Shown here piece by piece: positions 16,005-22,347 of a stretch of 22,347 nt of DNA (its first letter is position 1; every line of letters begins with the position of its first letter). Where the stretch lies: contig CATLZI010000004.1 of NCBI GenBank assembly GCA_950063125.1, positions 1 through 22,347 on the forward strand, given 5' to 3'. The translations under genes were made by a program, and so were the position numbers. The DNA is from an uncultured Porticoccus sp. (GTDB taxonomy: Bacteria > Pseudomonadota > Gammaproteobacteria > Pseudomonadales > Porticoccaceae). The notes beneath the pieces were generated by a model that did not search any database, had not been told where the DNA came from, and saw only the letters and a list, made by a program, of their open reading frames with translations.

Positions 16005-17177
16005 ATGAACAAGAAATTGCTCATAAGTGATATAAAGATAAAGCAGGAAGATGGATTTAATATTTTATCTGCCGATGTTGATGGCGATTTAGTTTTTTTT
16101 AAAGTTCCAGATAAATTTCCCTTATACATAAATGCTGAGTGGTTTATCGGGGTTTCTCTTCTGGAAGCCATGGTTTCCCAGCGGGATATACAAGTTGATG
16201 CAGGTGTGGCTGTGTCCCGGTTTTTTTATGGCCAGCTCAGTGAATTACAAACGATATATTCCAGGTGGAACCCCAAGCTTCAAAAAATCGCATTGAACTG
16301 TGAGCTGAGTAATCGCGATAAGCAGTTCACTCATACGGGAAGTTTCTTTTCTGCGGGGGTTGATAGCTCCTATACCCTTATCGCCAAGCGTGATGAAATC
16401 ACTCATCTTATTATGCTGCGCGGTTTTGATATGGGCGATGATGATTTCGCCTGGAATCGCCGCGTTGAGCACCAAACAGCGTTTGCTGAAAGCAGTGGGA
16501 AGCAACTGATCCCAGTGGATACCAACGCCCGGGACTGGACAGAGAAAAAAGAGATCGGTTGGAGTTTTGCCCATGGTTTATTGATTTCCTCTGCAGGTGG
16601 GAATCTGGGTATGAAGTGTCTTTATGTTGCTTCATCACATACTTACGATCACCTGTTCCCTTGGGGTTCCCACCCACTAACTGACCCTATGTGGAGTACG
16701 GAATCAACTAAAGTGATCCATCACGGTTCCGGAGCCACTCGTACCCAGAAGACAAAAACAATTCTGGAGTCCCCCGATGTGGCTGAAAACCTCCAGGTAT
16801 GCTGGAATAGCATTGATAAAAACTGTGGACAGTGTTCCAAGTGTATACGGACCATGGCAGCAGTCTTCCTGTTAAATGGTGATGTCAAAACGTTACCAAA
16901 ACTTCAGATGGATCAGTTAAAAAAACTGCAGCCTACCTCCCGGGCAACAAAATCTTTCGTAATAGATTTGCTTCTTCTGGCTGATGAGACAGGAAATATG
17001 GAAGTTTACAAAAGACTGAAAAAATATTATTTGAAATCTGAGAGAAGTAAAATAGGTCCGCTGATCGATAAATGTTTTCTAAACGGTATATTAAAGAGAA
17101 CCTATCGGCGCATTATGAAACCAAGGTGGCTAACGTTAAGAGTTGTTCCGATCAATACAGAAAACTACGATCTTTAA
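16005..17177 (+). CDS. QueC-like PP-loop ATPase with extra N-terminal domain (copy 2)
   Basis: 390 residues, a divergent paralogue of the preceding gene. The PP-loop is SFFSAGVDSSYT (S116, D120, S121), with Ala in place of the first Gly of SGGxDS. The zinc-like site is C266-x7-C274-GQ-C277-SK-C280-IRTMAA. The N-terminal 110 residues align by eye with copy 1 (patterns VSLLEAMVSQRDIQV and VSRFFYGQLSEL). Residues 141-230 differ most (DDDFAWNRRVEHQ, SSHTYDHLFPWGSHPL), so the two probably have different substrates or form a heteromer. AGGAG lies nine bases before the ATG. It is likely co-transcribed with copy 1. The C-terminus (from about 300) is basic and of no recognised fold. Confidence 0.72.
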   Translation: MNKKLLISDIKIKQEDGFNILSADVDGDLVFFKVPDKFPLYINAEWFIGVSLLEAMVSQRDIQVDAGVAVSRFFYGQLSELQTIYSRWNPKLQKIALNCELSNRDKQFTHTGSFFSAGVDSSYTLIAKRDEITHLIMLRGFDMGDDDFAWNRRVEHQTAFAESSGKQLIPVDTNARDWTEKKEIGWSFAHGLLISSAGGNLGMKCLYVASSHTYDHLFPWGSHPLTDPMWSTESTKVIHHGSGATRTQKTKTILESPDVAENLQVCWNSIDKNCGQCSKCIRTMAAVFLLNGDVKTLPKLQMDQLKKLQPTSRATKSFVIDLLLLADETGNMEVYKRLKKYYLKSERSKIGPLIDKCFLNGILKRTYRRIMKPRWLTLRVVPINTENYDL

Positions 17178-17310
17178 AGTTAAATCTTTTAACAGTTTAT
17201 TAATTTCAAGAGAGAATAGAAAATATGTCTGGCAGATAGAGGTTTTGTGGCACATTCACTATGTTTAAGCACGACCACGTTCCCAGCTTGGTGGCTGGTG
17301 GGGTTTCCTT

Positions 17311-17391
17311 TTATACTGCCCGATTTACAAATGCCGCTGGACTGATGTGGCCCATCGAGCTAGGTGGTCGAATATAATTGTAGTGGTATCG
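17311..17391 (-). pseudogene. IS3-family transposase C-terminal remnant
   Basis: On the minus strand the frame reads YNYIRPPSSMGHISPAAF followed by five residues and TAA at 17313-17311. This is the usual last segment of an IS3-family OrfB integrase (YN..RPHSSLG..SPAAF). It opens after a TGA just upstream (17394-17392), and nothing recognisable as the DDE core precedes it. It is a scar of an insertion, different from the two elements further right because the tail residues differ. Confidence 0.65.
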
Positions 17392-17708
17392 TCATTCCCT
17401 GATGATCGATCCTGCATTATTTAAATCCTAGAACTAATCCCGAGTCTGAACACGACTGGCTGTCTGGTTTTTTCCACATCTCGGCAATCTGTCCCTTCAT
17501 CGGAACGGTACCAGTCTTAATCCCCCTTCGGGCATGTGGGCATCGTGCACCCACCCCCGTCCTCTAGCTCGCTTTCTGAGGGTAATTGTTGGCCTCGGTC
17601 TCATGGCTGGATAGAAGGTTTTTGGACGGCAGTACACAACAATTCGGTTACCAGATCGGTACTCCATGCTCGACCTTTCAGTTCAATAGCGTTACTCTTT
17701 TCCACGGT

Positions 17709-17764
17709 GGCGTATCTCTCCGGTTGGTGACTTGTGTTGTAGCAACAAATAAACTAGATACGCC
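17709..17764. repeat. 9-bp inverted repeat with nested hairpin
   Basis: GGCGTATCT (17709-17717) and AGATACGCC (17756-17764) are exact complements around a 38-nt loop, which itself contains TGTTG-TAG-CAACA. The arrangement resembles a small folded element or a MITE-like end rather than a terminator, since no T-run follows. It lacks the GTTRRRY/RYYYAAC core of an integron attC site. It ends 82 nt upstream of the GNAT start. Confidence 0.4.
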
Positions 17765-17846
17765 GACTCTGTATACTCAAACACCACCTTCGGTCACAAC
17801 TCGATTTTAATCTTGTTGTCGACTAATTGTATGAAGAGAGGGCGTT

Positions 17847-18512
17847 GTGAAAAAATATTCGTCAGAATGGTTTTTATACCATTTAAGAAATAACGGTGTC
17901 TCACGGTGGGTTTCAAGCAGTAGTTCTTTGTATCTATTGGCAATAACAAAGGATTCGCGCAAGCCACTTGACTTAAACCTTCCATTTAAAATAAACCAGT
18001 GGGAAGATCTAGAATGTTTCGAGGAAACGGAAAGCTGGCATAATAAGAAGTATTTTTTAAGTAATGCACAAGAACAGCTAAACAGTGGCGCTATCTGTGT
18101 AACCCTTGTTCAAAACCAACAGCTTGCTTTTATTTCTTGGGTGAAGCCGGAATCAACTAAGAGTACCTTTGGGAGTGTTAAACAAACTGTTTTTTATCCG
18201 CCCTATACATCGACTCAATATTCTGGGTATGTTCATCCGAATCATAGAGGAAAGCGGATTTTTGTAGAGGGTCTGAATTTTTTGGCACATTATGTTTTTG
18301 ATGAAACCGATACAAAATTAGCTGTCGCCGCTGTAGACGCAAATAACTTGCCAGCAATGAAAAGTCACTTAACCTCTGGCTTTGAACCTATAGCACGATT
18401 TGATACAACTCAACTATTCGGTAATGAGAAATTTTATATGGCTGAACTAACACCTCACTACAAATTTAGCCGTGTGAATACTGCAACTTGGCGGCTGGAA
18501 GCTGCTGGGTGA
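17847..18512 (+). CDS. GNAT-like N-acetyltransferase
   Basis: 221 residues from GTG at 17847, preceded by GAGAGGG; no in-frame ATG gives a better start. The C-terminal half matches the GNAT fold: motif A at about 125-143 (YSGYVHPNHRGKRIFVEGL, with the HRGKR acetyl-CoA pyrophosphate loop) and motif B at about 163-182 (VDANNLPAMKSHLTSGFEPI), where N..A...H...GF is typical. The N-terminal 100 residues are less conserved and may form the acceptor site. GNAT enzymes in glycan loci acylate amino-sugars or an amino-acid substituent. Its stop overlaps the ATP-grasp start by four bases, so the two products are probably made in equal amounts and work together. A/T-rich codon use sets it apart from the left half of the window. 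Confidence 0.75.
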   Translation: MKKYSSEWFLYHLRNNGVSRWVSSSSSLYLLAITKDSRKPLDLNLPFKINQWEDLECFEETESWHNKKYFLSNAQEQLNSGAICVTLVQNQQLAFISWVKPESTKSTFGSVKQTVFYPPYTSTQYSGYVHPNHRGKRIFVEGLNFLAHYVFDETDTKLAVAAVDANNLPAMKSHLTSGFEPIARFDTTQLFGNEKFYMAELTPHYKFSRVNTATWRLEAAG

Positions 18513-19717
18513 GCATATCTGTATTTGTTCCTGATGCTCATGCACGTGCCTGTGTCGCTGCGATACGCTCTTTAGGTCGTGCTGGTTATAACGTGCATGC
18601 GGGCTCGTCAAATTTTGATGCATTAGGTTTGAAATCCAGATTTGCTAATCACTCGGTCGTTTATCCCCCGTTTATTGATCCATTGTTTCTTGATTGGATG
18701 AGAGACTATGTTGCTAGGCACGACATAAAAATGATTGTTCCGACGAGCGCTGTATTGGAAGCTCTAAAGCCCTCATTTGAAGAGTTCAAACCTCTGCTTC
18801 CGGTTACTGCCGATGAGAAAGTTCTTTTTGACTGTTTCAGTAAGTCAACTATTGTGAGTAAATTTATTAATGCCGATCCTGCGTTAAATTTGATGAAAAA
18901 CCATCCTCAATCCTCAGTGGTCGACTTAACAAAACCAATAGATTTCAGAGTGTTGCCCAAATCCAAAACTGGATACTACCTCAAGTCAGAAAAGCTACGA
19001 CCTCATGGTTCTGAATCAGCAACCTCCTTTGCATTTGCAGAAAATGGCAAGAGAGCCCTAGCCGCGTTGAACTCGATGGCATCCGATTGGGAGTTTGCTC
19101 TTGTCCAAGAGGCTTGCAGCGGTTTTCAGGTTGGCGTGTCTGTCCTGATCGATAATGGTAAAGTACTTGCGGTGTCCTGTGTTCGTGATTGTCACCAGCG
19201 TCCGCACAGCAGGGGAACCATGTCCTTAAGACAAAGCTGTTGGTTCCCGGAAATCGCAGATGATACGATTAATCGACTTTCGTATTTGAATTGGCAAGGT
19301 TGTGCCATGGGGGAGTATCGTTATGACGAGAGTACTCATACCTTCAAGTTGATCGAAATAAACTTTCGGTTTTGGCAGTATCTGCACTTGGACCTTTTTG
19401 CTCGAATGGATTACCCACTAATGCAGGCACAGTGGTTTCTTGAAGGCAAATCGTATTTTGATACCAGACCCAAGCTGGGTGTAGTGTGCCGTGATACTTG
19501 GCCGGGTGAAGTTGCTCAGTTGGTGAATGAGTGGCGCAGGGATGATTTTAGTCTTTTTTCAAAGATACAAAGTTTCTTTATGTTTTTTGTGCGCTCTCTA
19601 AATCCATATATTCGTAGCGACTTTTTTTTCCCGGGGGATCGCACTTTATATTTTCAAAACTTTGTATACTACTTAAAAAGTGAATTAAATGCTTTATATG
19701 CACGACTTAAGAAATAG
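18509..19717 (+). CDS. ATP-grasp domain ligase
   Basis: 402 residues from GTG at 18509, which overlaps the GNAT stop (GTGA); a TTG at 18488 is in frame but less likely. An N-terminal pre-ATP-grasp domain (SISVFVPDAHARACVAAIRS) resembles that of the ligase/phosphatase fusion (TILLLDGDTLPALAITRSL). The ATP-grasp core shows TGYYLKSE (K159), ALVQEACSGFQVGVSVLI (197-214) and the metal site FKLIEINFRFWQY (279-291; E283, N285). In the fusion the same motif is LIEINGRFWG, so the two are homologues that have diverged. The C-terminal 90 residues contain a hydrophobic patch (IQSFFMFFV) that might sit at the membrane. It is likely to ligate an amino acid or amine to a carboxylate. The acceptor is unknown. 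Confidence 0.8.
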   Translation: MSISVFVPDAHARACVAAIRSLGRAGYNVHAGSSNFDALGLKSRFANHSVVYPPFIDPLFLDWMRDYVARHDIKMIVPTSAVLEALKPSFEEFKPLLPVTADEKVLFDCFSKSTIVSKFINADPALNLMKNHPQSSVVDLTKPIDFRVLPKSKTGYYLKSEKLRPHGSESATSFAFAENGKRALAALNSMASDWEFALVQEACSGFQVGVSVLIDNGKVLAVSCVRDCHQRPHSRGTMSLRQSCWFPEIADDTINRLSYLNWQGCAMGEYRYDESTHTFKLIEINFRFWQYLHLDLFARMDYPLMQAQWFLEGKSYFDTRPKLGVVCRDTWPGEVAQLVNEWRRDDFSLFSKIQSFFMFFVRSLNPYIRSDFFFPGDRTLYFQNFVYYLKSELNALYARLKK

Positions 19718-19811
19718 TTTAGTTCATCGTGCATTATAAAAAGTGAAGTGGTCCCCGAAATTTGGACAGGTGCCTAAGCTCTGATTCATTATCTCCACAA
19801 GGAGGAGAGTC

Positions 19812-20076
19812 ATGAGCAAGAAACGCAAGCAATACAACGCATCGTTCAAGCCCAAAGTCGCCCTGGCCGCGATCAAAGGCGACGAGATTACATCCGAGAT
19901 TGCTGCCCGGTTTTCAGATTCACCCAACGATGGTCAGTGCCTGGAAGCGCGAGCTGCTAAACAACGATCCTGACCTCTTCGAGGGTAAGAGGAAGTCCAT
20001 CAAGCAGTCCGATGAGCCCAACACTGATGAACTTTACCGCGAGATCGGTAAGCTGAAGGTGGAGCGCGATCAGTAA
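19812..20076 (+). pseudogene. IS3-family OrfA, frameshifted
   Basis: ATG at 19812 has an AGGAGG-type site (GGAGGAGAG) upstream and reads MSKKRKQYNASFKPKVALAA, the helix-turn-helix start of IS3 OrfA. An extra base near 19917 shifts the frame; after it the usual IHPTMVSAWKRELL and a Leu-zipper-like segment (DELYREIGKLKVERD) continue to TAA 20076. The frame is therefore interrupted, and the gene is non-functional unless programmed shifting were to rescue it at that odd place. Confidence 0.82.
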
Positions 20077-20096
20077 ACCATCAACGGCAGTTGGCA

Positions 20097-20382
20097 ATGA
20101 TTGAGCGAGGTCATCCCCCAAGTCAGTATTGCGCGCCAGTGTGAGCTGCTCAAAGTGAGTCGCTCATAGGTGTATTAAAGCCCTCGTGCACAGTGTCAGG
20201 AGGATCTGGAGTTGATGTATCTGATTGACCAACGACATCTGGAGACGCTGTACTACGGCTCTGGCGAGATGGGTGTTCATTTGCAGCACAAGGGTCACCC
20301 GGTAAACCGCAAGCGGGCCCACCTCAAAGCTTCGTCGCTTGAACTAGTCTATATCGGTCCTTGTGATCGTTATTGGCAGTAG
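20097..20382 (+). pseudogene. IS3-family OrfB, 5' fragment with stops and frameshift
   Basis: It starts MIERGHP, continues after an extra C as QVSIARQCELLKVSRS, then meets TAG and TAA codons. Further on, the typical segment ELMYLIDQRHLETLYYGSGE and GHPVNRKR can be read. It ends at TAG 20382 before the integrase catalytic region. All three DDE residues are absent. Confidence 0.78.
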
Positions 20383-20436
20383 GAAATTTCACCTCGCTAA
20401 TGCATCAGATCAGCATAACTTTCACGCAAGAAGAGG

Positions 20437-21507
20437 CTACGCACCTCTAATAAACTCTTTGCAGAACCTTCCCAAACCTGTGGAAGACATGTCATTGCCT
20501 CCTTTTTGATAGACTGGAATAGCAAGAAATGAATTGGGTTCGATGATTATTGGCCCTTCTTTTGAAATAGCGATATCCCAACCCAGGTGGCTGGGGTAGG
20601 GTATAAGTTTGTGTGCAGCTATGGCTAGCTCAAGAGATTCTTTCCAAAAAGGAACAATATATTGGAAAATGCGAAAATGCGAATCTGGGTGAAACTCTAT
20701 TTGTCGCTGAGATAAAGACCCTGTGAACCCTTTACCTAAAGAGCCGTTATTCATGTCCATGAAAGCAAATACCCTTCCTCCTACACTATCATTGTCTGTT
20801 ATTGATTTTCCCGCACCAAACTTCATTAGAGCGCAATCAACTGTATAATTATTATCTTGGTTCATGAAAGTCACTACGCGTAATGAATTTACGGAATGTT
20901 CGTGGAAAGTAGACAAGTCAGGGTGCTGGACTATGTATTCCTGCAAGATATAACCTTCGAGATTTTCAAGATCATCAAATAAAAAAGACATAAATGAACC
21001 TATCGAAAGTGTCCCCTGCTTTCGCATAGTTATCGTATTATATTGACTCTCGTATTTTTCGATTACATCGAAACCTATACCGTTGGCACCGTCTATCGGT
21101 TTTATTACAACAGGAAAATTCACGTTGCTAAAAAAACTTGTCAGGGTGTCTTCTGATAAATTGACAGTGGCTCCATTTAGCACCCCTATTCTTTTATTGA
21201 AGAAGCCCAATGTATTAGAGTGGGGCAAACCATTGGCTTTCCATACGCAAGATTGTATCCACTTGTTGAATGGAACCACCCCGCTTCTTCTTGGATTTAA
21301 ATATTTCTCAGCCTTTGTATATTCAGCTTCGGAAATTAAAGAACGTTTGCCGAGTTCAGTGTATAAAGGAATTCCGTAATAGCTCAGCGCAGAAAAGCCG
21401 TGAAATCGATAGTATAAAATTTCAATAAATTGTTGAAATCTATTCTTTTTTGATATTTCTTTGAATTGTTTGGAATTCTTTCTCCAGATTTTTAATAGAT
21501 TTGACAT
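20437..21507 (-). CDS. Sugar-transfer-associated ATP-grasp protein
   Basis: 356 residues from ATG 21507, chosen because AAGAGG lies six bases before it; a 396-residue reading from 21627 has no ribosome site and begins in less typical sequence. The ATP-grasp core is clear: FPVVIKPIDGANGIG (131-145; K136), YILQEYIVQHPDL (186-198), the family-marking HEHSVNSLRVVT (202-213), VGGRV (242-246) and the metal site GPIIIEPNSF (318-327; E323, N325), plus LGWDIAI. These fit the ATP-grasp subfamily often encoded beside sugar-transfer genes. N-terminal residues 1-80 are helical and basic. It probably ligates a carboxylate to an amine on a glycan precursor. It is A/T-rich and bracketed by two dead IS3 fragments, suggesting acquisition by transfer. 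Confidence 0.82.
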   Translation of the reverse strand: MSNLLKIWRKNSKQFKEISKKNRFQQFIEILYYRFHGFSALSYYGIPLYTELGKRSLISEAEYTKAEKYLNPRRSGVVPFNKWIQSCVWKANGLPHSNTLGFFNKRIGVLNGATVNLSEDTLTSFFSNVNFPVVIKPIDGANGIGFDVIEKYESQYNTITMRKQGTLSIGSFMSFLFDDLENLEGYILQEYIVQHPDLSTFHEHSVNSLRVVTFMNQDNNYTVDCALMKFGAGKSITDNDSVGGRVFAFMDMNNGSLGKGFTGSLSQRQIEFHPDSHFRIFQYIVPFWKESLELAIAAHKLIPYPSHLGWDIAISKEGPIIIEPNSFLAIPVYQKGGNDMSSTGLGRFCKEFIRGA

Positions 21508-21666
21508 CTGTGCCTCTTGTTCATAAGTAGATACTTTTGTGAGTTTCCATTTTAACTGAAGCAGCCATTCGTAGAATTTTAAGCTCCCATCAGTAATCGT
21601 TGATGCGGTATGCCTCCGATGCAACATTTAAATCACATATCATTTCGGTTTTCTCCGCGCATAGTG

Positions 21667-22150
21667 TGTAATCCCCCCATTTATAACCGGAGTTATCAGT
21701 AGAGGATTAGGCTGCCTGTAGCAACTGTCTCGGCGGTATGCCGCCAATGGCAGAGTGAGGCCGTTGGTTATTGTATTGCCAAAGCCACAGGGTGACTAAC
21801 AACTGGGTATGCTCAATAGATTCAAATAGGTGCATGTCTAGCCATTCCTGTCTGGGCGTTCGGTTAAATCGTTCAATATATAGGCATTCTGCGTCGGCTT
21901 GCCCGGCTGGATATACAGCAAGGTGATCCGGTGCGTGTTTGCTCAATGGACCAGCATTTGGTTCAGGTATTGTACCCAATACCCTTCTAGGGGGGGCTCT
22001 CACACCGAAGTGCAACGGGTTTGCCTCGCTATTCGATAATCTGGTCTAACGATCGGATAACTCTGGCGGATTGCAGAGACGGATCCACTTCAATACCCAG
22101 ACCTTCGCGGTTGTAGTCGTCCATCACATTGGTGCAGAAGGTATCTATAG
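21667..22150 (-). mobile_element. Decayed IS3-family insertion sequence, 3' part
   Basis: Read on -, this begins inside OrfB and ends about 40 nt after its stop with a TGTAATCCCCCC-type terminal sequence (as read on +, starting 21667), common for IS407-like members of IS3. The 5' part and other end are missing. Orientation is opposite to the copy at 19749, and the ends of the two are only loosely alike, so they may be different elements. The left-hand end lies 160 nt upstream of the sugar-transfer ATP-grasp start. Confidence 0.78.
21707..22150 (-). pseudogene. IS3-family OrfB, 3' fragment with nonsense codon and frameshifts
   Basis: The upper segment reads NVMDDYNREGLGIEVDPSLQ and then SLDQIIE, followed by TAG (22031-22029) where the family has Trp, then RGKPVALRC in the same frame. 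The sequence then degenerates with shifts; a two-base gain near 21880 restores the last segment, YIERFNRTPRQEWL to QRPHSAIGGIPPRQL and TAA. The final catalytic Glu of DDE (YIER) is kept, the rest is not functional. Confidence 0.8.
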
Positions 22151-22347
22151 TGATATTATTCATAAGTTGGAGAATATCCCCAAAATAGGATTTACCGCGA
22201 CGCCGTTGCGTGGCGATGGCTTCGAAATAGAAAAAGTGCTCGGGAAACCATGTGCTGCTGTCGGTATAGAGGACGGAATGCGTCACGGCTACCTATCAAA
22301 GGTGGACTATCACCTTTACTGTGACAATATCAACTGGGATGATGTTG
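22146..22347 (+). pseudogene. SF2 (DEAD/DEAH-type) helicase fragment, cut by IS sequence and by the window edge
   Basis: In the frame whose codons start at 22146, the + strand is open to the right edge and reads HKLENIPKIGFTATPLRGDG, then EKVLGKPCAAVGIEDGMRHG and YLSKVDYHLYCDNINWDD. GFTATPLRGDG is the motif III region (TAT) of superfamily-2 helicases of the restriction/repair type, and the following segment matches the usual GYL.. stretch. The Walker A and DEAH motifs that should come before are absent: their place is taken by the antisense of the IS3 transposase. The gene is thus truncated at its 5' side here; its 3' part lies outside the window. It could belong to a restriction or other defence system, but that cannot be decided. 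Confidence 0.6.

Larger units (their letters stand above)
17178..17846. other. 669-nt stretch without an intact gene
   Basis: It holds an IS3 transposase tail on - near its left end (listed separately) and a structured inverted repeat near its right end (listed separately). Two overlapping + frames of 64 and 74 codons (17536 and 17586) have low-complexity, Ser/Thr-rich products without ribosome sites and look accidental. The middle (17450-17740) is G/C-richer than the genes on either side, with a small hairpin GTGGG/CCCAC at about 17537. It reads like a decayed mobile element or a repeated non-coding block, but I cannot name it. Confidence 0.6.
19749..20382 (+). mobile_element. Decayed IS3-family insertion sequence, left part
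   Basis: The probable terminal repeat begins TGGTCCCCGAAATTTGGACA at 19749. It is followed by orfA and the 5' part of orfB, both broken, while the DDE catalytic core and the right end are missing. IS3 elements carry two overlapping frames and move by a DDE transposase, so this copy cannot transpose. It lies 31 bases after the ATP-grasp stop. The truncation point is near 20382, about 55 nt before the end of the convergent ATP-grasp gene. Confidence 0.8.

Noticed and set aside
14793..17177. Queuosine biosynthesis (true QueC)
   Set aside because: Proteins are much longer, have an unrelated N-terminal domain, occur as a diverged pair, and no queD, queE or queF is adjacent.
17709..17764. Integron attC site
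   Set aside because: The inverted repeat and loop are suggestive, but the GTTRRRY/RYYYAAC core triplets are absent and there is no cassette-like array or integrase in view.
17536..17810. Two overlapping + frames of 64 and 74 codons
   Set aside because: No ribosome sites, low-complexity Ser/Thr/Pro-rich products, overlapping each other in different frames within a non-coding block.
19749..22150. A composite transposon with two functional IS ends carrying the ATP-grasp gene
   Set aside because: Both IS copies are truncated and frame-broken, and their visible ends differ, so there is no evidence of an intact composite element.
22029..22286. 85-residue minus-strand frame as one gene
   Set aside because: Only its 3' half (NVMDDYNREG onward) is transposase; the 5' half is the antisense of the helicase fragment.

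Overview
The window looks like a gammaproteobacterial chromosome segment, probably from a marine or other aquatic species. The grounds are hflK-hflC gene content, overall codon usage, IS3-family elements and a surface-polysaccharide repertoire. This is inference from familiarity with protein families; no search was run. There is no tRNA, rRNA or CRISPR array. Most of the window is a polysaccharide/cell-surface locus whose right third is A/T-richer and scarred by decayed insertion sequences.

Layout. (1) 3-3338, +: the 3' part of a large exported multidomain protein: an alpha/beta-hydrolase (esterase-like) domain, a linker, a PD40/hydrazine-synthase-alpha-like beta-propeller region, and a C-terminal part with two CxxCH haem sites. 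(2) 3479-5442, +: hflK and hflC with a 4-nt overlap. (3) 11367 down to 5491, -: a five-gene run of a Wzx-like flippase, a PAPS sulfotransferase, a polysaccharide pyruvyl transferase, an ATP-grasp/low-molecular-weight tyrosine phosphatase fusion, and a membrane-anchored alpha/beta hydrolase. (4) 11655-14533: two different polysaccharide deacetylases on + flanking an exported TPR protein on -, with a 31-bp imperfect palindrome in the divergent gap. (5) 14793-17177, +: two tandem 390-residue PP-loop proteins with a QueC-like Cys4 site and an extra N-terminal domain. (6) 17178-17846: no intact gene; an IS3 transposase tail and a structured inverted repeat. (7) 17847-19717, +: a GNAT-like acetyltransferase translationally coupled to a second ATP-grasp enzyme. 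(8) 19749-22150: two decayed IS3-family fragments in opposite orientation on either side of a sugar-transfer-associated ATP-grasp gene (-). (9) about 22146-22347, +: an SF2 helicase fragment, cut on the left by IS sequence and running off the right edge.

How the genes may work together (inference). The flippase, sulfotransferase, pyruvyl transferase, deacetylases and acetyltransferase fit export and decoration of an acidic exopolysaccharide or O-antigen. The unusual part is the number of ATP-dependent carboxylate-activating enzymes: three ATP-grasp and two QueC-like PP-loop proteins. They suggest amidation or amino-acid/peptide capping of carboxylates (uronic acids, pyruvate ketals or a small-molecule substituent) on the glycan. 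No glycosyltransferase or polymerase is visible, so this is only part of a locus, or a modification island.
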